Source: Lachnospiraceae bacterium UBA4381 (GTDB lineage: Bacteria; Bacillota; Clostridia; Lachnospirales; Lachnospiraceae). From it: 19,511 nucleotides of DNA. Positions 13,825 to 19,511 of the stretch are shown piece after piece. The notes beneath the pieces were generated by a model that was not told the DNA's origin, did no database searches, and worked only from the letters and a program-made list of their open reading frames with translations. Within the stretch, counting starts at the first letter, position 1; each line of letters begins with the position of its first letter. Position numbers and translations under genes: made by a program. Location: NCBI GenBank assembly GCA_002391105.1, contig DGRT01000101.1, positions 1 to 19,511 of the forward strand, written 5' to 3'.

Positions 13825-15111
13825 ATGAAAACAAACGAAGTAATCAGCTACATCGAAAACGGCAAAATGGATGAAAAGCTTATGGACATTTATCTGGATG
13901 AGACAAAGCTTACATATCAAAAAGAAAGATATATAAATGCGGTTAAACAGTTTGTTTCTATATTTGACGAGACGGAGGCTGATATAGAAATATACAGCGC
14001 TCCGGGGCGTACTGAGGTTGGCGGAAACCATACAGATCACCAGCATGGTGAGGTGCTGGCGGCTTCTATCAATGATGACGCTATCGCAATAGTTAAAGCA
14101 ACTGATGATAACATGATAAGTGTTCAGTCAGCAGGTTATGACATGATCACTCTTTCACCGGATAATATAGAAAAGGTAGATAGCGAGGAAGGAACAACCA
14201 GATCTCTTATACGCGGTATGATAGCAGCAGCAAAGCAACGAGGCTTTAAAGCCGGCGGCTTCAAGGCTTATATCACCAGCGATGTGCTTGGAGGTTCAGG
14301 ACTCTCCTCTTCTGCTGCATTTGAAACTATAATCGGAAATATCATATCCGGTCTTTATAATAATATGGAGATAGATCCCGTAACCATTGCAATCATGGGA
14401 CAATATGCTGAAAATGTTTACTTCGGCAAACCCTGCGGACTTATGGATCAGATGGCATGTTCGGTAGGCAGTCTTATCCATATTGACTTTGAATCTCCTG
14501 CTGATCCTAAGATTGAAAAAGTCGAACTGGATATGAATAAGGCAGGATACAGCCTCTGCATTACAGATACCAAGGGTAGTCACGCTGATCTTACTCCTGA
14601 CTATGCTGCTGTTCCTGCAGAGATGAAAAGTGTTGCAGCCTTTTTGGGAAAAGAAGTACTTCGCGAGGTACCTGAAGCCGAATTTATGGAGAAGCTTCCC
14701 GAGATAAGAAAAGAGCTTGGGGACAGACCTGTTCTCAGAGCACTGCATTTCTATAATGAAAACCGCAGAGTTGAAGGCCAGTTTAACGCCTTGAAAAAGG
14801 ATGACTTTGATACATTTCTCAGACTCGTAAAGCAGTCGGGTGACTCCTCATATAAATACCTTCAGAATGTATATTCAAACAAAAGTATTAATGCACAGAA
14901 CGTATCCATAGCTTTATGTATAAGTGAAGCTGTACTGGGCGAGGATGGCGGTGTTGCAAGAGTTCATGGCGGTGGATTCGCTGGAACCATTCAGGCTTTT
15001 GTCAGAAACGAAAAGGTCAATGAATATAAAGCCGCTCTCGACAAAATATTTGGAGAAGGCTCATGTGCAGTACTGAAGATACGAAAATATGGCGGAATCA
15101 AGGTATTATAA
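13825..15111 (+). CDS. galK: Galactokinase
   Basis: GalK phosphorylates alpha-D-galactose at C1 with ATP, the first committed step of the Leloir pathway. The 428-residue protein shows the three GHMP-kinase motifs. The galactokinase signature APGRTEVGGNHTDHQHG is at about 59-75, the ATP loop LGGSGLSSSAA at 155-165, and the C-terminal HGGGFAGT at 381-388. The predicted catalytic base is Asp208 in GLMDQM. The signature reads TEVGGNHTDHQHG rather than the enterobacterial N-x-x-GEHTDYN form, a variant common in Firmicutes. An N-terminal extension of about 35 residues precedes the usual domain. It lies between the GH42 and galT genes and would phosphorylate the galactose that GH42 liberates. Confidence 0.95.
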   Translation: MKTNEVISYIENGKMDEKLMDIYLDETKLTYQKERYINAVKQFVSIFDETEADIEIYSAPGRTEVGGNHTDHQHGEVLAASINDDAIAIVKATDDNMISVQSAGYDMITLSPDNIEKVDSEEGTTRSLIRGMIAAAKQRGFKAGGFKAYITSDVLGGSGLSSSAAFETIIGNIISGLYNNMEIDPVTIAIMGQYAENVYFGKPCGLMDQMACSVGSLIHIDFESPADPKIEKVELDMNKAGYSLCITDTKGSHADLTPDYAAVPAEMKSVAAFLGKEVLREVPEAEFMEKLPEIRKELGDRPVLRALHFYNENRRVEGQFNALKKDDFDTFLRLVKQSGDSSYKYLQNVYSNKSINAQNVSIALCISEAVLGEDGGVARVHGGGFAGTIQAFVRNEKVNEYKAALDKIFGEGSCAVLKIRKYGGIKVL

Positions 15112-15139
15112 TCGCCTAGCCTGTTTTCTACGAAAACTC

Positions 15140-15183
15140 CTGTTCAATGATACTTAGGCTTCGCCTCATTTAGATATGAACAG
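15140..15183 (+). other. Intercistronic stem-loop between galK and galT
   Basis: CTGTTCA (15140-15146) pairs with TGAACAG (15177-15183). Inside is a small AGGC-TTC-GCCT hairpin (15156-15166). Only A-rich sequence follows, so it is not a terminator; it may tune galT expression or RNA stability. Confidence 0.45.
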
Positions 15184-15215
15184 ACACAAAATATAAAAAT
15201 AAAGAGGATAATATA

Positions 15216-16799
15216 ATGGATATCAACAGACTAATCGCAGAACTTGTAAGCTACGGAATACATAACAATCTGATACAAGATGATGATAAAGTTTATACTA
15301 TCAATAAACTGCTGGAGTTTTTCAGATTAAACAGTTATACAGAGCCTGAAAAGGATGTTCAAAAAGAATATGAAGAGAGCCCTCGCGCACTTTCCCTTAT
15401 TCTGGAGGATATACTGGAATATGCACTGGATAACAAGCTTCTGGAATCAGATACAATTACCTATAAAGACCTGTATGATACTGCTGTAATGGGACTTATC
15501 ACTCCTCCACCTTCAAGTGTAAGAGCTGAATTTAAGATGCTTTATGACCAGTCTCCAAAGCAGGCTACGGACTACTACTACGCTTTCAGCAAGGCAACCA
15601 ACTATATCCGTACTGATCGTATAGCAAGGGATGAAAAATGGATTACCAAAACCGAGTTCGGTGATCTGGATATCACCATTAATCTTTCTAAGCCGGAGAA
15701 GGATCCGAGAGATATTGCCGCTGCGGGAAAAGCTAAAAAGTCCGGATATCCTTCCTGCCTTTTATGTCTTGAAAATGAAGGCTATGCAGGGCATGTATCC
15801 CATCCTGCAAGACAGAACCACAGGGTAATACCTATCACTCTTGATAATGAGCAGTACTATCTCCAGTACAGCCCCTATGTTTATTATAATGAGCATTGCA
15901 TAATATTTAACGAAAAGCATACACCTATGAAGATAAACAGATCTACTATGAAGAAGCTTCTGTCCTTCGTGGAGCTGTTCCCTCACTATACTGCAGGCTC
16001 AAATGCAGACCTTCCGATTGTGGGAGGGTCTATACTGTCTCATGATCATTTTCAGGGTGGCGGTTATGAGTTTCCAATGGTAAGAGCTCCTTATGAAAAG
16101 GAATTCGCTATACCGGGCTATGAGGATGTTCATGCCGGAATCATCAAATGGCCTATGTCAACCATCAGACTTCAAGGTTCCTCTATACAAAGAATAGTTG
16201 AACTAGCTGATCATATACTGACCAACTGGAGAGCTTACACAGATAAAGAGGCATTTATTCTAGCTGAAACAGACGGGGTTCCACACAATACCATCACTCC
16301 TATCGCAAGAACCAGAAAGCTGTCAGAGGATAAAACTGTATTTGAGATAGATCTGGTGCTTAGAAACAATATTACTACTGAGGAGCACCCACTTGGAGTA
16401 TATCATCCTCACGCAGTTTATCATCATATCAAGAAGGAAAATATAGGACTCATAGAAGTAATGGGACTGGCTGTTCTTCCAGCAAGACTTAAAAAAGAGA
16501 TGGCTGAACTGGAAGCAGCTATCATAAACAAGGAGAATCTTTATAGCTATCCGGAGCTTGTCAGTCATATAGAGTGGGCTATGGAATTTCTTCCAAAATA
16601 TGGTTATGAGATCAAATATACTAAAGGCTCTATTGCCTGCATCGAAGCGCTATCTAAGGATCATTCAGCAGATGGTTTACATAAAATCATTCAGGATGAA
16701 ATAGGCTTTGTATTCTCCGGTGTTCTGGAGGATGCCGGTGTTTATAAGCGAAATGAAGATGGAATGGATGCCTTCATGCGATTTATCAAGACACTTTAA
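15216..16799 (+). CDS. galT: UTP/UDP-glucose-hexose-1-phosphate uridylyltransferase, Firmicutes type
   Basis: GalT transfers the uridylyl group from UDP-glucose to galactose 1-phosphate, giving UDP-galactose and glucose 1-phosphate. The 527-residue protein is of the long Firmicutes family rather than the roughly 350-residue Escherichia coli type. The active-site motif SILSHDHFQGG carries the HxH pair His276/His278. NHRVIPITL at 201-209 and EHPLGVYHPHAVYHHIKKENIGLIEVMGLA are typical of the family. The start at 15216 follows AGAGGATAATATA. It is the last gene of the operon and is followed by a strong bidirectional terminator. No galE or phosphoglucomutase gene is in the window, so those steps must be encoded elsewhere. 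Confidence 0.95.
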   Translation: MDINRLIAELVSYGIHNNLIQDDDKVYTINKLLEFFRLNSYTEPEKDVQKEYEESPRALSLILEDILEYALDNKLLESDTITYKDLYDTAVMGLITPPPSSVRAEFKMLYDQSPKQATDYYYAFSKATNYIRTDRIARDEKWITKTEFGDLDITINLSKPEKDPRDIAAAGKAKKSGYPSCLLCLENEGYAGHVSHPARQNHRVIPITLDNEQYYLQYSPYVYYNEHCIIFNEKHTPMKINRSTMKKLLSFVELFPHYTAGSNADLPIVGGSILSHDHFQGGGYEFPMVRAPYEKEFAIPGYEDVHAGIIKWPMSTIRLQGSSIQRIVELADHILTNWRAYTDKEAFILAETDGVPHNTITPIARTRKLSEDKTVFEIDLVLRNNITTEEHPLGVYHPHAVYHHIKKENIGLIEVMGLAVLPARLKKEMAELEAAIINKENLYSYPELVSHIEWAMEFLPKYGYEIKYTKGSIACIEALSKDHSADGLHKIIQDEIGFVFSGVLEDAGVYKRNEDGMDAFMRFIKTL

Positions 16800-16813
16800 T
16801 AAGTATAAGCTAC

Positions 16814-16862
16814 AAAAACTTCCCACAGGAAATTTATTAAATCTCTGATGTGGGAAGTTTTT
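16814..16862. terminator. Bidirectional intrinsic terminator between galT and the CPBP protease gene
   Basis: A perfect 14-bp stem (16814-16827 with 16849-16862, AAAAACTTCCCACA and its complement) encloses a 21-base loop. The arm ends supply a T-run on either strand. It serves galT on the plus strand and the convergent protease gene ending at 16877 on the minus strand. Confidence 0.9.
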
Positions 16863-16876
16863 ATTTACTATCAATA

Positions 16877-17806
16877 TTATGATTTGGGTGTCACCTTCTC
16901 ATTACGAAGTACTATTACCGCCATGATTATAGCCACGATTACCATCGGAATCATCCCAATAACACCATTTGCTGCAGGGCCTAAAATCATCAGGCTGTTT
17001 GCCTTTTTCTCTATATTCATATTCCAATAAAATAGTGGTAAGTTGGCTATTGCATTAAAAACGCCATGAAAAAGCGCCGGAAACCAGATACATTTTGTTT
17101 TATCATATACTATCTCAAGTAACACTCCCATCACTATACAATTGACTGAAAAAACAACAGGTCCAAGTACAGGTGCACCCAGATAATCTTTTCCATATTC
17201 ATATCCCGCGATTAGCATTACAGGAAAATGAAATGCCGCCCAGATAACTCCACCTATAATCCAGGTCGAAACTCTTCCAAATCCTTTTCTTAGTTCCTTA
17301 TAGAGAAAACCTCTCCATCCGGCTTCCTCTCCAACTGCAATGAACATATTTATAAATCCGGCATATGTTATAGATGAAACAGCCACTACTCCAGTATATA
17401 ACACCGGACTGATTCCCTGTGATTCAAGCTGTCCCAGCATATCTACTCCCAAATCCTCACCCTGTTTTCTCAGGTATGACTCGGCAGTGGAATCAAAAAG
17501 ATCAGGATAGATGGCATAGAACAGTACAGCACCAAGTATTACTGCTACAGCCGGAATAAGTATTGACCAGAATATCCATCTTACATTTCCCTTTAGTCTA
17601 GGTTTCCAGCCCATACCTTTAAGTGTTTTATTCAAGATTAATGCAGCCAAAAGAGGTACATACATTGAAATAGCAACTACATATCTAAAAACTGTTGTTC
17701 CAGCCATTCCCGGATTTTTTAAACTATATATTGAGGCAGGTATCTGCAGAGCCCATGCAATTATATATGTAATAGCAACAAAACTAATAATCTTTTTCTT
17801 ATCCAT
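16877..17806 (-). CDS. CPBP-family intramembrane metalloprotease (Abi/CAAX-like)
   Basis: This is a 309-residue polytopic membrane protein with about eight hydrophobic segments. The CPBP motifs are intact: GEEAGWRGFLY with Glu160, Glu161 and Arg165; WAAFH with His193; and HGVFN with His247 and Asn251. Related proteins cleave prenylated or other membrane substrates. In Gram-positive bacteria some give self-immunity to bacteriocins, but no bacteriocin gene is visible here, so the substrate is unknown. The start at 17806 has GGGAGG seven bases upstream. It is a single-gene unit with a near-consensus promoter and is flanked by two similar terminator hairpins. Confidence 0.9.
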   Translation of the reverse strand: MDKKKIISFVAITYIIAWALQIPASIYSLKNPGMAGTTVFRYVVAISMYVPLLAALILNKTLKGMGWKPRLKGNVRWIFWSILIPAVAVILGAVLFYAIYPDLFDSTAESYLRKQGEDLGVDMLGQLESQGISPVLYTGVVAVSSITYAGFINMFIAVGEEAGWRGFLYKELRKGFGRVSTWIIGGVIWAAFHFPVMLIAGYEYGKDYLGAPVLGPVVFSVNCIVMGVLLEIVYDKTKCIWFPALFHGVFNAIANLPLFYWNMNIEKKANSLMILGPAANGVIGMIPMVIVAIIMAVIVLRNEKVTPKS

Positions 17807-17904
17807 TTTTTTCCTCCCTTAAACAATCTGAGATGTGAGAAATTTTGTCATTTAATATTTCTTATGTATGACTTGTATTGTTTGTATCATTTATTGTAAT
17901 ACAG

Positions 17905-17933
17905 ACTATACATTATTTTATTATCCTTGTCAA
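17905..17933 (-). promoter_or_regulatory. Promoter of the CPBP protease gene
   Basis: On the minus strand TTGACA (17928-17933), a 17-bp spacer and TATAGT (17905-17910) are present. This is a perfect -35 and a five-of-six -10. Transcription would start near 17898. Confidence 0.75.
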
Positions 17934-17996
17934 GATTATTCGTAACTACTTTTTAATGATTTTTATTATTCTTCTGATAGATTATTCTAAATTAAT

Positions 17997-18031
17997 AAAA
18001 CTTCCCAAACCATTTTGTTTTAGGAAGTTTT
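17997..18031 (-). terminator. Intrinsic terminator of the zinc-ribbon membrane protein gene
   Basis: AAAACTTCC (17997-18005) pairs with GGAAGTTTT (18023-18031), and AAAC/GTTT extend the helix inside. On the minus strand the stem ends in TTTT followed by ATTAATTT. It lies about 70 bases after the stop at 18100. Its left arm shares the 11-mer AAAACTTCCCA with the terminator at 16814. Confidence 0.75.
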
Positions 18032-18099
18032 AGTAAGTTATATATAATAATTAAAATCTGATAATTTCAAACAGGTAATTCCTGTCCGGTAATCATCAA

Positions 18100-18975
18100 T
18101 TAATAATCCGAAAAAGCGCCCGCTAATCCGATTCCCATAGCTGCAAAAATTATCATAAACAGTACGGATACTACTACACCTATTAACATACTAAGCAGGA
18201 TACCACGTGCATAGTTTCTGACATTTATATTCTTGCCGGAACCAAAAGCATTTATAAACAGAAGTATTATACCTGCAATAGGTACGCATGAATAAAGGAG
18301 TGAATAACCAAGATATCCAAGTGGTGATATAGGCTTATACTCCTCCGGAATACTACCTGAATATGCAGAAGACTGAGTATTCATACCCTGAGGCTGCTGA
18401 TAAGAAGCATTAGGAGTCTGCTGCTGCATATATGTATTCTGATTATTCTGATTATTCTGATACTGATTTGAAGCGCCCTGCTGATACTGATTTGCATTTG
18501 GCTGGAACTGCTGTGCAGGAACAACCGGAGTTACAGGCTGCACATTTGAATCAGAAAGTATAGATGAACCTGTAACAGGTGCAGGTGTAACAACCTTATC
18601 TGCAGGAGCCTGTGGCTGATGCTCTCTTGGAGTATCAGGATCTATAAACGGTTTAGGTGCTTCTTTATCCTGAATATTTGCAACCTGAGCTTCTACTTCA
18701 CCAAAGCCTGTCTGTGAGGCTCCGGTATCAGAAGAAAGAGGTCCGGACATATCAAATGTAAGAACTGTTGTTCCACTTTCCGGATCATATTCTTCCGGTG
18801 GTGCCTCTTCTATAGGAATATCCATAATTGAATCAGATGCCTTACCAGCCGCAGCCGCATTAAATGCTGCTGTATCAGAAACATTCATCTGCTTAAAGGC
18901 TCTGAGATCTGCTCCACAATTAGGACAAAAATCAACTGTGTCAGGAACATTACTTCCACAAATATTACAAAACAT
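18100..18975 (-). CDS. Zinc-ribbon membrane protein with Q/N/P-rich linker
   Basis: This 291-residue protein is of unknown function. An N-terminal zinc ribbon with Cys3/Cys6 (CNIC) and Cys17/Cys20 (CPNC) is followed by a long disordered linker, acidic at first and then rich in Pro, Gln and Asn (about 125-215, including NQNNQNNQN). The C-terminus has two membrane segments, YLGYSLLYSCVPIAGIILLF and a second after the short cytoplasmic turn GSGKNINVRNYARG. The architecture, a ribbon on a flexible tether at the membrane, is common in Lachnospiraceae and other Firmicutes without known role. The start at 18975 lies six bases after GAGGAGG; an ATG three bases earlier has poorer spacing, and the longer frame to 18990 begins at the ribosome site. 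It follows prfA on the same strand; I see no convincing promoter in the 150-base gap. Confidence 0.85.
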   Translation of the reverse strand: MFCNICGSNVPDTVDFCPNCGADLRAFKQMNVSDTAAFNAAAAGKASDSIMDIPIEEAPPEEYDPESGTTVLTFDMSGPLSSDTGASQTGFGEVEAQVANIQDKEAPKPFIDPDTPREHQPQAPADKVVTPAPVTGSSILSDSNVQPVTPVVPAQQFQPNANQYQQGASNQYQNNQNNQNTYMQQQTPNASYQQPQGMNTQSSAYSGSIPEEYKPISPLGYLGYSLLYSCVPIAGIILLFINAFGSGKNINVRNYARGILLSMLIGVVVSVLFMIIFAAMGIGLAGAFSDY

Positions 18976-19128
18976 CATTAACCTCCTCACTCTATGGTCA
19001 GTATAGTAAAAGCTAAGACATACTATATTCTAAGCAGTAACTATCAAGACCTGCTTTATATTACAAACACATATCAAGTTTACTCCAACTTCGCTATATT
19101 TGCAATTAGGTTTTAACTAACAGGTTTA
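18976..19128. other. Gap between prfA and the zinc-ribbon membrane protein gene
   Basis: No gene and no strong terminator is seen. A weak TTGATA with TAGTAT at 16-bp spacing (19042-19047 and 19020-19025, minus strand) is the best promoter candidate, but it is unconvincing. Confidence 0.3.
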
Positions 19129-19511
19129 TTAATTATCCCCCTCCATACGGCTCAGCTTGGCAGCCTGGTCGGCTGCGGTAAGCGCATCAATAAACTCATC
19201 CAGATCTCCGTCAAGAACTCCATTCAGATTGTAGGAAGTAAGCTTGATCCTGTGATCGGTAACTCTGCTCTGAGGGAAGTTATAGGTACGTACCTTCTCA
19301 GATCTGTCACCGGAACCTATCTGGCTTCTTCTGGCTTCAGACTCTGCATCATGTGCCTTCTGCAGCTCCAGGTCATAAAGCTTTGTTCTAAGGAGAGCAA
19401 ATGCCTTTGCCTTGTTCTGTATCTGTGACTTCTCTGTCTGGCTATATATAACTATTCCGGTAGGATAATGTGTAAGACGTACAGCCGAGTCAGTTGTATT
19501 GACACACTGAC
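19129..19511 (-). CDS. prfA: Peptide chain release factor 1, C-terminal part (cut by window edge)
   Basis: RF1 recognises UAA and UAG stop codons and triggers peptide release on the ribosome. The visible 126 codons start with QCVNTTDSAVRLTHYPTGIV. The first glutamine is the Q of the catalytic GGQ, and the partial codon before it fits glycine. The sequence continues with SQTEKSQIQNKAKAFALL and IGSGDRSEKVRTYNFPQSRV, which are RF1 rather than RF2 signatures, and ends at a TAA at 19129-19131. The N-terminal two thirds, including the codon-recognition domain, lie beyond the right edge. This is a conserved housekeeping gene and marks the chromosomal backbone. Confidence 0.95.
   Translation of the reverse strand, partial: QCVNTTDSAVRLTHYPTGIVIYSQTEKSQIQNKAKAFALLRTKLYDLELQKAHDAESEARRSQIGSGDRSEKVRTYNFPQSRVTDHRIKLTSYNLNGVLDGDLDEFIDALTAADQAAKLSRMEGDN

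Larger units (their letters stand above)
17807..18099. other. Non-coding region between the CPBP gene and the zinc-ribbon membrane protein gene
   Basis: It holds the CPBP promoter and a leader of about 90 bases, the terminator of the upstream zinc-ribbon gene, and otherwise A/T-rich sequence without a credible frame. Confidence 0.5.

Noticed and set aside
16877..17806. Bacteriocin immunity cassette around the CPBP protease
   Set aside because: No small precursor peptide with a leader, no modification enzyme and no export transporter is visible nearby.
19090..19128. Terminator after prfA
   Set aside because: Only a 4-bp TTAG/CTAA pairing is available and there is no T-run.
19129..19511. Release factor 2 (prfB) for the right-edge gene
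   Set aside because: GSGDRSEKVRTYNFPQSRV is the RF1 pattern; RF2 has a different sequence at this place.
1..19511. CRISPR arrays, insertion sequences and tRNA genes
   Set aside because: No regularly spaced repeats of suitable length, no transposase frames with terminal inverted repeats and no recognisable tRNA cloverleaf were seen on reading both strands.

Overview
The window looks like a chromosomal segment of an AT-rich, low-GC Gram-positive gut or rumen anaerobe of the Lachnospiraceae type (Butyrivibrio, Pseudobutyrivibrio or Roseburia-like). The grounds are strong AGGAGG-type ribosome sites, lipoprotein-type binding proteins, Firmicutes-type GalK and the roughly 500-residue GalT, and sigma-A-like promoters with 17-bp spacers. 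The genus is inference.

Layout. Positions 1-110 (minus strand) resemble the 5' end of a ribosomal RNA operon running out of the window: a promoter, a boxB-like hairpin and a boxA-like element. Positions 220-2604 (minus) are a polar amino-acid ABC transporter (binding protein, permease, ATPase) with its own promoter. Positions 2704-9790 (minus) are a beta-1,4-galactan (type I arabinogalactan) uptake and degradation operon. It reads: sugar-binding lipoprotein, MalF-like permease, MalG-like permease, a 617-residue protein of unknown function, a 70-residue zinc-ribbon protein, and a GH53 endo-galactanase without a signal peptide. A LacI-family repressor gene (10200-11201, minus) follows. Divergent from it is a plus-strand operon: GH42 beta-galactosidase, galactokinase, and UTP-hexose-1-phosphate uridylyltransferase (11630-16799). 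The rest is a CPBP-family membrane protease (16877-17806, minus), a zinc-ribbon membrane protein with a Q/N/P-rich linker (18100-18975, minus), and the 3' end of prfA (19129-19511, minus), cut in the GGQ motif.

How it works together. Galacto-oligosaccharides would be bound by the lipoprotein and imported by the two permeases, with an ATPase that is not encoded here. GH53 would shorten them in the cytoplasm, GH42 would release galactose, and GalK and GalT would feed it into the Leloir pathway. The 617-residue protein sits inside this operon and has the look of a carbohydrate-active (beta/alpha)-barrel enzyme with a beta-rich C-terminal half; it is the best candidate for something undescribed. 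A 15-bp operator-like motif (TGCGCAAYCGGTTGT, core CAACCGGTTG or CAATCGGTTG) lies at both galactan promoters, on either side of the repressor gene, so one regulator probably controls both arms. RNA hairpins lie between several genes, notably directly after both transporter binding-protein genes, and suggest differential expression within the operons.
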